64,000 nucleotides of DNA from Harmonia axyridis (lineage: Eukaryota; Arthropoda; Insecta; Coleoptera; Coccinellidae): NCBI RefSeq assembly GCF_914767665.1, contig NC_059503.1, positions 11,718,001 to 11,782,000 of the forward strand. The letters are read 5' to 3'. The translations under genes and the position numbers were made by a program. This document shows, one piece after another, positions 11,201-21,539 of this stretch (positions within the stretch are counted from its first letter, which is position 1; every line of letters starts with the position of its first letter). Under the pieces are notes generated by a model. That model was not told where the DNA came from. It saw nothing but the letters and a program-made list of their open reading frames with translations, and ran no database searches.

Positions 11201-12709
11201 CTGACATCTGAAAAAGTTTTGTTACTGATAATGATAGGCGGCTTAGCATGGTTTTTCGAGTGTTTTTTATTATTCAAATAGTTGTCGCATTGTTAGGTTA
11301 GTGAATTTGTGACATTGGCGGAATTGTCAACTCGAGAACAGGGGCTCCCTCTACTATCGATTAGGCAAACTATACTTACATTCCTTTTCAAATTCAAATA
11401 AAAATACATAGTGGTGTGGTGTGAACATAAGTTCTTCTAATTCATATGATTAAGAAGTAAAACACTTTATTTCTTGTTATATTTATTGATTACACAACAA
11501 TTGTTTCGTTAAATTATATTTTGACTTCAAAAATTTTTGTGTAATCAATAAATATAAGCGGAAATAAAATGTTTCACTTTTTAATCATATTAAGATGAAT
11601 TTCCGTCAAGTAGAGACCCAAACAGTCTATTTTAAAGAGGGTTTGTAACTGAACAGATGGGAATTCTGTGATAATATTCCTATTTTAAAAATTTGGGTTT
11701 GAAGATTGATTTGAAATGTTTGGATTTTCCATTTCAGACGAAACAAAGAGAAAGAGAAGACATTCAACAAGAGTTACTGGAACAAGAACGTATCGAGTCT
11801 GCAGAGTATCGGGAGCAGAAGGAATTGGAGAAGAGATTCCGCCAGAGGGTTGACATGGTGAAAGGATTGGACAGTCAAGTGAAAGAACACGAAGAGAAGA
11901 AGAAACAGATGGCGGAAGAAGAAGCTTATTATAAGAATATGGTAATAATTCTCATTGTTTTCTGTTTTCTTACTTGATGAAGTTCATTTCATTTTATTTC
12001 ATAGATGCAAAAGAACGCCGAAGAAGATATGAAGTTGGAAATGATGTCCGCTGAGAAGAGGAGAATAAGGAAGATGCAGCTGAGAAAGGACCTGCAGGAC
12101 TTGATAGGGGAAAGACGAAGGAAACATGCGGAGAATATGCAGATTCTTCTCAAGTTGCACGATCAAGAATTGGCGGAATTAGCTGAAAGGTGAGTACTGA
12201 TTATGACTCTTGTTAAGACTTATCATCTTATTCAAATTTCAAGATTATCCACTATTATTATTTGCGTCATCACACCATGTACATGAATGCAATTTATCCA
12301 GTATTGGGGTAAATGTATAAATAACTACAGACTTGAAGCAATGATGATAACAAACGCAATAAACTTGTAACTGACACCAAATTTATGTAAAATCTGGATT
12401 TTGCGGTCAGTTTGAGACGATTTCAAAAATCTGTCAAATCAGATGTTCAGTTATATTTTATACCTAAGGGTTTGCAAAGAATTCTATTTTTATTATCTCC
12501 CTACTTATAAAGTATGTAAACGGGTTTCCACATTATATTTCATTTACAGGAACAGGAAAATAGAAGAAGAAAGGATAAGAATGTTGAAGGAACATGCTGA
12601 ACATCTCATTGGATACATGCCTAGAGGTATTTTGAAAGAAGAAGATCTTCCATTACTCGGACAAGCTGTTTACGAAAAATATAAACCCAAAACAGATAAT
12701 AGCCCTTAA
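8212..12709 (+). CDS. MNS1: Meiosis-specific nuclear structural protein 1 homologue (axonemal coiled coil)
   Basis: MNS1 is a microtubule-inner/docking-associated coiled-coil protein of motile cilia and sperm flagella, linked to outer dynein arm assembly. Eight exons: 8212-8214, 8276-8556, 8649-8772, 8929-9323, 9533-9611, 11738-11941, 12005-12189, 12550-12709. Frames join exactly and give 476 residues (human about 495). Most of the protein is charged heptad-like helix (trichohyalin-plectin homology). Diagnostic stretches are ELKELETKLRNAYAKRE in exon 3 and the C-terminal RMLKEHAEHLIGYMPRGIL. Exon 1 is the least certain: an ATG followed directly by the consensus donor GTGAGA, with a 61 bp intron, in frame with exon 2. 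The 2.1 kb intron 5 holds two antisense genes. Poly(A) signal at 12811. In insects it would serve sperm tails and possibly ciliated sensory neurons. Confidence 0.9.
9624..10530 (-). CDS. EFCAB1: Calaxin (EF-hand calcium-binding protein 1)
   Basis: Calaxin is a neuronal-calcium-sensor-like protein that binds outer dynein arms and tunes ciliary beating to calcium. Three exons on the minus strand: 10530-10153, 10091-9981 and 9809-9624, all phase 0, 224 residues (human 211). Matching blocks are FRDILHNAFDMTDGAMMDR, LSLFLRGTLEEKIRYAF, and DLIEVITKKMDIDRDGKISF with the tail QAFGQCLP. EF-hand 1 (DRGPSIYVSMET) and EF-hand 2 (DSMNDGHLGRDT) lack several ligand residues. EF-hand 3 (DIDRDGKISFQD) is canonical apart from Asp at position 12. 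The gene lies wholly inside MNS1 intron 5 plus the adjoining space. Its stop is only 12 bp from the end of MNS1 exon 5, so its 3' UTR must run antisense to that exon. Donors GTGGGA and GTAAAC, acceptors TTTCAG and TTGACAG. Confidence 0.9.
10826..10831 (-). promoter_or_regulatory. Poly(A) signal overlapping rhodanese stop codon
   Basis: On the minus strand AATAAA overlaps the TAA stop (10829-10827) of the rhodanese gene. If used, the 3' UTR would be only about 10-30 nt. Confidence 0.5.
10827..11249 (-). CDS. Single-domain rhodanese (thiosulfate sulfurtransferase-like)
   Basis: A 140-residue protein with one rhodanese domain, the fold that carries sulfane sulfur on an active cysteine. The domain runs from FTYQDLK (about residue 26) through VIDVREPKELEEDGKIPGAVNIP to the active loop CRSGRR (about residue 99-104) and the closing YEGGWLDW. 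It resembles TSTD1/TSTD3 and the insect heat-shock-67B2 type. The N-terminus (MLSRLSLSVTKLFQMSVRTMA) is basic and amphipathic, compatible with mitochondrial import. The start is ambiguous: CTTTTTCAG directly before the second Met (11207) looks like a splice acceptor, so the first 14 residues may be intronic. It lies antisense inside MNS1 intron 5, about 300 bp upstream of calaxin and in the same direction. No functional tie to cilia is known to me. Confidence 0.88.
   Translation of the reverse strand: MLSRLSLSVTKLFQMSVRTMASAQAFTYQDLKNTLGREDALVIDVREPKELEEDGKIPGAVNIPLGNVESAFLKANLEEFRQKYGVEKPGIDTLIVMSCRSGRRSESATQMLERIGFRNVFNYEGGWLDWNKHQQEEKNK
11444..11601. repeat. Short palindromic MITE in MNS1 intron 5
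   Basis: Inverted arms of about 55 bp: ATATGATTAAGAAGTAAAACAC ... (described by its ends ATATGATTAA and TTATTGATTACACA) pair with TGTGTAATCAATAA ... TTAATCATAT. A loop of roughly 40 bp separates them. The same family seems present at 12940-13090, since both are followed by a related sequence (TTTCCGTCAAGTAGAGACC and TTTTCAACAAGTGAAGACC). Confidence 0.6.
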
Positions 12710-12810
12710 AACTTCGAACTGATATTTTTGATGAGTCAACCATTGTGATATTTTTGACGATTCTTTTTTTTTAAAACCAGCACGCAAATTTAATTTACAA
12801 ATCACTGTTC

Positions 12811-12816
12811 AATAAA
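12811..12816 (+). promoter_or_regulatory. Poly(A) signal of MNS1
   Basis: AATAAA about 100 bp after the MNS1 stop at 12709, followed by a T/G-rich stretch. Confidence 0.6.
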
Positions 12817-12856
12817 ATGTTTATTATGAAAGCTGGGGTTATTTATTATATGGATA

Positions 12857-12915
12857 TCCTGAGTCCCAGTGCCCTTGCAGTCAAAAGCCTTAGCCAAGTC
12901 CAAAAACAAAGATTA
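12857..12915 (-). mobile_element. LINE reverse transcriptase motif fragment
   Basis: The minus strand reads LFLDLAKAFDCKG, close to the palm motif A (FLDLSKAFDCVDH) of Jockey/CR1-like LINEs. The frame ends on both sides. It is a relic lying just beyond the MNS1 3' end. Confidence 0.55.
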
Positions 12916-12939
12916 CGACAGCACACCATCTCCAAAACA

Positions 12940-13090
12940 TCGAAAATAAAATGACAGTCATTATATTTCATCTAAGATGCATAGAATAGTTGTCTATGCA
13001 TCTTAATTTCATCTTTTAAAAAGTGGAAACATATCAAATGTCATTTTATTTTCGCTTTGAAATGAATTTTCAACAAGTGAAGACCGGAGT
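12940..13090. repeat. Second palindromic MITE-like hairpin
   Basis: GAAAATAAAATGACA at about 12942 pairs with TGTCATTTTATTTTC at about 13040. Inside, ATTTCATCTAAGATGCATAGA pairs with TCTATGCATCTTAATTTCAT (each arm about 20 bp). It shares its downstream sequence with the hairpin at 11444-11601, so the two are probably one family. Confidence 0.55.
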
Positions 13091-16000
13091 AAATCCAATA
13101 TTCGTAAAGTATTTCAGCAAAACTCAAAACTGCATGCAGAGTTCATCTAGCTTGCCTAAAATCATACTGGTGAAGTGCAGAATAAGTTAAGACTTCAAAT
13201 AATTCTATTTATTATGGTAACAAAGGAAAGATGCCTATATCCAGAAGTAGAACAACAATAGCTGATGAAGAGGAACTGAATAACGTCTGACATATCTTCG
13301 ATGTAACAGGTAGGTAATAAAGAAATTGATTTATAATTTTTTATATCATTGATAACGATCGTATTAGGTATTCATTGGGGTAGTTTATTATTTGGAAAAG
13401 AACCTACTTGGAAAACAATACAATATATTTTGTAGTTAATAATTCGATTTCCAGTATTTTTGACATTGAAATTGATTAGTACCAATAAGAGTATTGAAAA
13501 AATCTTTGATATTTAGCCATTTCATATTTCCCTTTGCTAAATTTGTATTAAAATCAATTCTGTAAAAAAAGGAATTCTACTTACCGACTCCCGCCAAATA
13601 AAATCTCAAGTACGTGCTGCGACCTGGCCGAGCTTTCCCCAACTAATCTCCCCTCCCCCATGCTCATAACCATTCAATTTGGTACGCGCTTTGCGTTGTC
13701 ACGTGAATGTGCAGGCAACACACAGAGAACGTTGTCCTGTCAGTTAAAACCAGACAGAATGGGCCCAATTCATACGAAATTAATCCTCAGCAGACCAGAT
13801 CAAGAACGGCAATTCCTACCGAATGTCCCCATTATTTTTAGTGAATGGTAAGACGTGATATAAAAGCACTAGGAGTGAACCTGTAAAGGTGTGTAACCAA
13901 TGAGATGAATCTGAAGGCGGCCAATGGCGAACAGGCTATAATGTTTATTGCCGTGGCCAAGATAGGTAATTCCTGCGAGTCTAGCGTCAACAGGGGGTGT
14001 GTATGTGTAGCGCGGATCTGCTCAATATCACATGTCGTTGATTTATTTTCAAATAGCGGTAGTACAGCTCGTTCAGAGTGTCATTACAGGCTCTGCATTT
14101 CCCATTGCTCATCAGATCTGAATGTTCGTTTGTGTCGTTTGGTGTCTGTGAAGAATCTGTGCTTGATGGGAGTCCGAATAACCATATTTTTTCGGTATGT
14201 ATTCGACGGCTTCCAGAAGTACAAGGGGGCGTAGAAAACAGGCCAAACCGCAACGAAAAGGTAAACAAAACATTAACGTAGACTAGCAGATTGAATTGGC
14301 GACTTGCACAAGAGCAAAGTCCCATATGATTCTAACATCTGATTGTTTTCATTAAACTGCTAATATTCGAAGAGGATGAAACGATATCAACGACCATGTG
14401 CTCAGCTTGAACGCCCCTTATTGGTGTGGTGGAAGGGGTGTTTTGTTTACGTTCAAGTTGGGAGGGCTTTAAGCGTGTTTTTGAATACCTGAGATGCTTG
14501 AAATTATGATACATTCATTGATCTTACTCAATATCGATAAATAGTGATTCAAAGAGTGTTTAATAGTTTCTAGAATTGAAGACGACAATTATTGCGTTAC
14601 CAAAATATTTTCATCCAGCTCGAAGGACCAATTACTTAATATTACACTTCGAGAATTGTAAACCCACAAATGTTATCTGAGACTTTGTTGGTAAATTATG
14701 TTGTAATGTTTCATGAACAATATCGTTGATAATGTTTTGTAAATACTGACGTCCAATAACTATAGTCATACGTTGTGTAATCACAAAATCCTTCTGAAAA
14801 ATAAACTGTATGATTTCTAAAACCGTGTTCCGAACTAACCATTCCAACAATAAAGCTATAGTTTCGTTGGCGATATGTCTTATAACGCCGTCCTGATGGA
14901 ACAGAAATTTCTTCGAATGGCAATTATAGGTAATAGTTTATCTTTACCTGATAATGAACTGCGATTTTGATGACATACCTGGGACACATGCAAGGGAAAT
15001 TCTAGGGTTATTCACCCCTCCTCTGAAAAAAGTTGACTCTTCCAGATGAAACGATGTTGTTTCAATTGAAAAGAGATTTTTATCGCTGCAAATCTTCTAA
15101 ATTGATCCAATAACATAGTTTTTAGAAAATAAGTCATATCGATGAGGACGAATCTTCTCCTGATTGTTGAAATACAAAATCGGATAATTTTCAACGCGAT
15201 TGTGTCTGTAAGTTTGTTCGTAAAATTATATAATTTGTCCTGACCTTAAACTGTGTTTGTCTCCATTCGCCAATAATGTTTAAAGCAGATAATAAGCATA
15301 TACATATCGTACAATGGGACAATTTTCCAAAACGTCATAACCATATGACCATAGTTGACAACTACGGAATATTGAAGTCGTTCAGAAGAATGAAGGGTTC
15401 ATTCATCATTGACAGGTTCAGCACTATCATTCAACTGCAAAAAAATCAAGGTACAAGACCATTTGTTAAAACGCAATTACTATTGTTAGGAATGAAGGGT
15501 TAAGAGCTTATCCAAAGCTGCGTTTACACTAGCGAAACTTACTCGCTTCGAGTGAAATTTCGCAATACTCAACAAAGCGCAATTCAGCGCGAAAAATTGC
15601 GCGAGTGGAATGAGTCTTCAAGCGAGCCGCCTTCAGTTCTAGTTTCGCACATTACACGGAATCTTGTTTTGATCCACCATCCGCGTTTTCTGTCAATGTT
15701 ATTTTTTGAAAAAAAGGTCTAATCTACATGCAGCTCAACATCTTTAGATACCCTTCAATCGTTCCCAAAAATGTTTTTAATACAGGCTGCGCCGGAGAAA
15801 CTTACTTATTTGAAAGGTCAATAAAAACCAAAGTACTACAGTTATTGTCCGAGGTCCAAGACTTTTCATTCCATAAAGTAATGTCAGGAAACATAGCTTT
15901 TCGCCAATCTGACTCCCAGTTACAAGTTCAGATCTCTTGCCTAGAGTACTTTTCTTAGTCTGTTGAAACTTGCTGGTGCATTTTTTATTATCATCTCAAT

Positions 16001-17019
16001 CTCTTTGTAGTAGTCGTTCAATCATTATGTCCAGGTATGTATATTTATCTACTTGTTAGACATTGGTTGCTTTCAGCAGAAATATTGATAGCGTAAGTAG
16101 CTCCGTTACTGATAGCTAGGGACCTAATGGACTAATCGCTGAACTGCAAGAATTTTTGTAATCAATGTTATCGAATCAATCGATATAAAAGTATAAAATA
16201 TCCATGTGGGAACTTTAATCAAAATAAATTTTCTTCAAGGGTTAATCGATATTCGTTCACTTTTATTCTTCCATTTAACTGCAAAAAACTTGCCGTACAA
16301 GACGATATCCCAAAACTTCTCGACTACTAAGTAGTTCACAACTACTGAAAAATAACAATCGCTCAAACGAATGAACGAAGGGTTAACAATCATCCCAAAA
16401 GCAACCTGTTCGACTCGACCATTTAACAGCGACATAATCATCATAGAAAACCATCTACCCATCACTAATCCAAAATCGTATTCGAATCAAGCAATATAGA
16501 ATTCCGTATCTCACCCCATGTTTTATTGTCGATAGCGGATCTGTTGTCGGACGCGTATATGTTGGGGGATGCACAAATAAAGAGCCTTCATCAAATGGCA
16601 GGCACCGTTCTCTTTCACAAAATCGGATGAACTCACCGGAGCACAATCAGCGTTCATATTCCACCAGGTTGACCAGGTTGGTCGAGGGTTGGGGTTGGTG
16701 TTTCAAACCGTCCGCTTTATCCAAACGATCGGCGTCGGTGGACCTGCCGTTGTGTTGGTTGTGTAGGGTATTGGATTATACAGAGATTTGGCCATGGCTG
16801 AATTGATGAAATTTCACTCGGCGACTGTTTCAGGATACGTATTGTTGCAGTGGATAAACAGTTTGTTGAGATTCCAATGGGAGCTTTCAGAGAGGTTATA
16901 AGTTGGATAACCGCATAAGTGACACTTATGGCATAGAAACGTTATTCGTTATGGAATAGGGTAGTTAATTAAAAAAAAATAGTGACAGGCTATATTTTTT
17001 TTCTCTGGTAACAATTCAA
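13091..17019. other. Gene-free interval with GC-richer patches
   Basis: No coding gene supported. Two patches, about 13560-14480 and 16490-16800, have more CpG and GC than the AT-rich surroundings and could be regulatory DNA. A short patch at 15530-15660 (TTTACACTAGCGAAACT, CGCGCAA repeats) looks like one end of an unidentified transposon. I found no partner end. Confidence 0.45.
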
Positions 17020-17300
17020 TTCAATTCAATTCAAATTTATAATAATAATAATAATATGGTTTATTCTGTAAACTACAGGGTATAAACATATATCACAGAG
17101 GCGTGAGCCTGTAGGTACGTGACAATTCATCACAACATATAGTATACAACATTCTAAAATACATAAGTATGATCAGATGTGTATGACCTAAGCAAAGCTT
17201 GCTTTTCATACACTCCGACCAACAAAGATGAATATAAGAATAAAGATCTTAAAATAGATTAGTTAAAACGTTTTAATATTTTCCAGAAATGAAATGGCAG
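17020..17300 (-). mobile_element. LINE 3' end with TTA-repeat tail
   Basis: Read on the minus strand, a 3' UTR-like stretch ends in AATAAACCATATTATTATT and then (TTA)n, the usual simple-repeat tail of insect Jockey/I-type LINEs. An ATTCA pentamer run lies beside it (17024-17040). No open frame remains upstream. Confidence 0.5.
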
Positions 17301-17729
17301 AATCATATCCATGAAGCGACACCATTGTGTCACATTTTATAAGATTGAAACTGTTTTAAATCATATTTTCTTTTGGAATATTCGTTCATCAATTGATTCT
17401 CAATGGCCTATGATTACTGTCACAATACGTATATAAATTTTTAAGTATCTAAGAGAAAAAATCGAGGAAAGTCCATACTTCACATCAGGAGCTTTTGAAC
17501 ATAGAACTGTATATAGGTATGTACTCGATGATGTATTATGATTATGAAGATGTTGTGGGTTTCTGATTGTATAATCTTACAGAAAGTCTATCAAGTGATT
17601 GTTGATCAGATATCATTTCATTATGATAGACAAGCTACTTCATTTATTTCCATAAATAAAAATCTAATGCATTGGGAAACAGTGAACGATGAGGACTAGG
17701 CATTAGTCCTTCTTGACCTTCATTTATTC

Positions 17730-18200
17730 GTGAAATTTTTATTTAACTACTATTTAATTACTGAGCTTCTACCTGTCCATCTCTGTGTGGTGGTGCCTCA
17801 TATTCGTAGACAGGTCTCAGTCAAGAAATCTTGGGAAAAAATTCATTTCTACCAGAACTTATTTCCAATTGTATCTTACCTCCTAGATACTAGAATTGTC
17901 AGATTGAAGTCACTCAAAACTTTATGGATTAATACCTTCCCTCAATCTAATGAAAGTGACAAGGAAATTTGGCGTTCGGAATGGAGTTCTTGTAATGTCT
18001 TCCACAAAAGTCTTATCGTTGATCCTTCAGAGAAAGTTCTAGGTTTCAATCTTCCTAGAAAAATTTGATATATTTTGAATCGATTTAGGACTGGTCATGG
18101 TCGTTGTAATAGTATGCTCTTCAAATGGTATTCTATTGATAGTCCACTATGTGAATGTGGTGTAGAAGAAACCAATATTGATGAATACTTGTCCAATTTA
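17730..18200 (+). mobile_element. C-terminal relic of a LINE ORF2
   Basis: A frame from 17730 to 18068, continued after a TGA at 18066-18068, reads VLGFNLPRKI, then YILNRFRTGHGRCNSMLFKW, then SPLCECGVEETNIDEYL. The pattern R-x-GHGRC followed by CxCG and NxxHI is the conserved C-terminal region of many insect non-LTR retrotransposons. The Trp codon of the expected KIW is now a stop, and the final zinc-binding residues are lost. No host function. Confidence 0.65.
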
Positions 18201-19530
18201 TAAATTTCATGGTGGTTTTCAAACCAAAAAAAATTTAATTCTTGTAACTTGTAAAAAAAACGAAACATTACATAAATTCATTTTTGGATGAAGCTTTTTT
18301 GAAGAACTTTTCACTTTCTCTTGAAATTCATATTTCAAACTTTTCAAAATTTCATTGAATAGAAAACTTTTCATTATAAAAAACCATCTCAATAAAATTG
18401 GCTCCCTCAAAACAAATACTATACGACCACTTCAAAATTTTCTGTTCTAATTCTATCAGTAAAATGATTGGAACATATCACAATAAATAACGAAAGTATA
18501 AGAGTGTATTTCGTAACAAACGAAATCTCAAGCGACGAACTAAACCACCTCTAAGTCATAGTAATCACGTTCAATATGCTTCAACGATAATGAGCACTGA
18601 ATATACTGCAGGTAAATTATTTTGACAACAGTGACTGAATTCAAAAATAACACCTCATAAATAGCCAATGTTAATCCTTCTCCTAAAGTGCTCCATATTA
18701 TAGAGAAATATTTCCACGAAGTGTTCCAACTTCACTTCAATAAATCACCAATAATCTAATGGACTTCTCAGACGGTCCAAGATACCCAAAGTGACGAAAC
18801 TAGATTTTCTTTCATCTTTTCTAAACGTGAAGTTTATTATGTCGCTTTATTAGTTGAGGTAGCTACAATAAATTAGTTCTCCAACGTCCAACTATACCAC
18901 AGACGCCACGAAGACGATAATAAGTTGTTCAGATCATGATCGTTCTTCTGAACGGTTATTTGTATCTATCGGAAAAGATTTATTGATTCAGGAGAGGAAA
19001 TCGGGAGGATTGAAATTTTCAGTAAATAAAGCGAGGTTGAAACCGGATATCATGTGGTCTTTTCAGCGTGATACGGTAATAGGAGCAGCCCCCAAATGGA
19101 ATTCATTGACTGGAGGTAGCCATTTTTCTTGAATGAATTTATGAATCTGAAATATGTCGATTGGCTACACTGAACTGAATAATTCATTATGATAGTGGAG
19201 TTATCAATGGTGATTCATTGATCTTCATCAACTAGAAAATTATCATAAGTAGGTGAAATAAGTGAGGGAGCATAATTTGATGCACGAGGAAGAATTTTTT
19301 TGGATTACTTCGGTATGTACGGAGTGAAGATAAGGAACCAGCTATATAAAAGCTACGGCAAGTGTCATTTTGAGAAATAAAGGTTACGGCGAATTTACCA
19401 GAGGGAAATAAAAATATTTAGCTCGCTTTCACAATTATTGAAGAAAACGAAATAAATAGTTTGAAGAGTTTGGAGGTGACAAGAGAAAACATGACAAGAG
19501 TTTGTCCAGACAATAGTTATTTGTTTTACT
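18201..19530. other. AT-rich interval, nothing recognised
   Basis: No open frame with recognisable similarity, no tRNA cloverleaf and no repeat structure seen by eye. Confidence 0.5.
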
Positions 19531-19975
19531 AGGCAGCAACTACTAGAGTAGTAGAGATTGACTGCCACGGCTGATAGTTCATAGTCGAGCCTAGCGAGGC
19601 TAGGACTTCAGCCAAGGCAGTCAATCTATTTTGCTGCCGAGTTAAACATTGTTTATAATGATACATGTAGTATATTGTCTTTGCAAATTATTGCAATGCC
19701 CACAATATTTTTCATTTTGGCTGTAGTGATAAATTAAAACGAAATTTGATAGAAAGCGCAATTGTTGGAATGGTTGCCATGTCCATGATAATTATGGTTT
19801 GACAACTTACGAAATATGGGATAGTTTCTCGGGGAAATATCGGATATATTTATATTATGGACAGTGATAGCGACTTATAAAATCAAACAAACAAAAAATA
19901 TTGATTGACAGAAAATGTCGAAGGTTTTACTTATTCGCATTGAGAATAAACACTTTGCTGCCTAGGCAGAAAAGT
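19531..19975. mobile_element. Putative MITE with CTAGGCAGCAA ends
   Basis: The left end CTAGGCAGCAA (about 19530) is matched in reverse by TTGCTGCCTAG (about 19966-19976). The interior has no coding frame of note. Target duplication not resolved. A strong nested hairpin occupies the left 107 bp (listed separately). Superfamily unknown. Confidence 0.45.
19532..19638. repeat. Nested 107 bp hairpin
   Basis: Successive paired arms are GGCAGCAA/TTGCTGCC (outer), AGATTGACTGCC/GGCAGTCAATCT (12 bp, perfect), GGCTGA/TCAGCC, and GCCTAGC/GCTAGG around a three-base GAG loop. The DNA could fold into a long stem with small interior loops. It is most likely the subterminal structure of the surrounding MITE; a small-RNA precursor is an alternative. 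Confidence 0.6.
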
Positions 19976-20189
19976 AATACCTACTTTGATGATTGGTATG
20001 TTTCTGCAAAATTAAGATTTGCTGTCAATCGGAGAAAACAGGCTTTTTCTGCCCTATTGTCGAAGGCGTTGTATTATAGAACCAGTATACAGGTCCGTGA
20101 ATATCAACAACTCTTTGGCAAAGCAAGACTACACTGAAATGGCATAGTGGTTGAGAGAATTAATAAATAAAATAAAACTGACAACCTAG

Positions 20190-20700
20190 TTAGGAGCCTT
20201 GGCCGTTAACTCTCGGGTATCCAGGACCGGCTTACCCATATGAATGGTTCTTAAGCCAGTCAGCTCTCGACACTTACATACCATGTGTTCGGTTGTTTCT
20301 GATTCTGATCCTGCAAATCTCATCTGCTGACTTGCCCATACGGTACAAATGATGTTTGTACCGACAGTGCCCCGTCAGCAGTCCCACCATCACCCGAAGC
20401 TCGGCTCGTGACAGCTTCAAGAGCTTTTTGGCGTAGGTAGGTGAAATCGTCACGAATTCCTTTGCCTGAGCAAGTCCAGGGGTGTTAGTCCAGTGGATTA
20501 TCCTGTCATTCAACTCCCATTGCTGGACCGCAGCTTTATATTGGTCTTTTCCTAGCCCACAGAAAGGCTCAGGTCAAGTAGGTGTTAACCTTGATGCACT
20601 TTTTGCAAGTTCATCAGCTTTTTCATTTCCTTCAACCCCACATTGCCCTGGTACCCATAGTAGAGTCACTTCATTGCCTCTGGCCAGTTGCTTTATGGGG
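20190..20700 (-). mobile_element. LINE RNase H and C-terminal relic
   Basis: The minus strand shows VTLLWVPGQCGVEGNEKADE (RNase H domain with the conserved W-V-P-G-H/Q-C and N-E-x-A-D), then LRVMVGLLTGHCRYKHHLYR. After a frameshift it reads ETTEHMVCKCRELTGLRTIH. This is the end of ORF2 of a Jockey/R1-like LINE that encodes RNase H. An A-rich insertion near 20740-20770 and several frameshifts mark it as dead. Confidence 0.75.
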
Positions 20701-20779
20701 TTGAAAGAGTACCTAGATCTGAAAGGCAGTAATGCAGTCTGGCAAAAAAAGAAAAGAAGAAGGTTTTCACAGAACACCG

Positions 20780-21380
20780 TCGCTGACAGATCTATCCTGC
20801 TCACATAAATATAAAGCCTACATATCCACATAGAGCACAGAAAACCAAACCAGCCCCCGGATATCAGAGATCAAAGAACGGCCAAAAAATAAACTCTCTC
20901 CCACCACCAACAGCGAGAGCTGGCAATTAAATCCCGTCCCAAAAAATGGCGACACCGAAAAGTCCGGCCGATAAATCGAGAGCCGAAGGTGTTTCCACAT
21001 CCCGTTGACTTTTTATCGGGCGGAATTAGTAATGGCATACATTTGTAACACCTGCAATTTGCCAGGGTCGAAAAGCAATTAGTGTTTTTGCGTATCTCAC
21101 GTTCGGTGTGTTTAATTACGTGTGCCCCGCCACGCAAACGGCACTGGCGAACTCATCGCTGATTTATTATAAAACGGGTCAGCTGTGTGTTGGCCGACGG
21201 CTTGCGGTAAAAACTCCCGGTCCGGGGAATTTGAAATCATCTTTTCGCAATTATTGTCGAACAGTTGGGATTTCGTGCATCGGCTCTCTGCGATCGCCAG
21301 TGGTTGCTTGGATGTCTTTCCTTGTCTGGTGGGGTGGGGGTGTTGAGATTATCTTTTTGGATTTGAAACTTGATTCATCA
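20780..21380. other. CpG-richer non-coding patch
   Basis: Markedly higher GC and CpG than the surroundings, with no coherent protein in any frame. It contains homeodomain-like TTTAATTA and TTTATTATAAA cores. Part of it (21256-21375) is duplicated at 22732-22850. Possible regulatory element; inference only. Confidence 0.35.
21256..21375 (+). repeat. Local duplication, copy 1
   Basis: Aligns with 22732-22850. Shared anchors are TCGAACA-TTGG, ATTTC, TCTCTC/TCTCTG, GTGGTT-GCTTGGA against GTGGTTAGCTGGTTGGA, and TCTTGTTTGGTGTGGG against CCTTGTCTGGTGGGG. Neither copy codes for a recognisable protein. Confidence 0.55.
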
Positions 21381-21539
21381 ATGTTTCGTCGACGTTTGAG
21401 ATTAGGGATTCATCAAGCCAAGAGAGTTATCATTCCTTAGAGAACTCTTTTGTTCAAGTGGCCAATACTTGCACATTGAAAGCTTTGGGACACGTAGGAG
21501 AATTGCTCGCTAGGCTTGATCACTTTTTATGGTGTTATG

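Noticed and set aside
13905..14234. 109-codon plus frame in a GC-richer patch
   Set aside because: No signal, domain or splice context, and an overlapping antisense frame of similar length exists. It is best explained by lower stop density in GC-richer DNA.
15276..16465. Apparent similarity between 15276-15500 and 16230-16460
   Set aside because: Only scattered 10-20 base matches (CAACTGCAAAAAA, GTACAAGAC) with inconsistent spacing. Not convincing as a duplication by eye.
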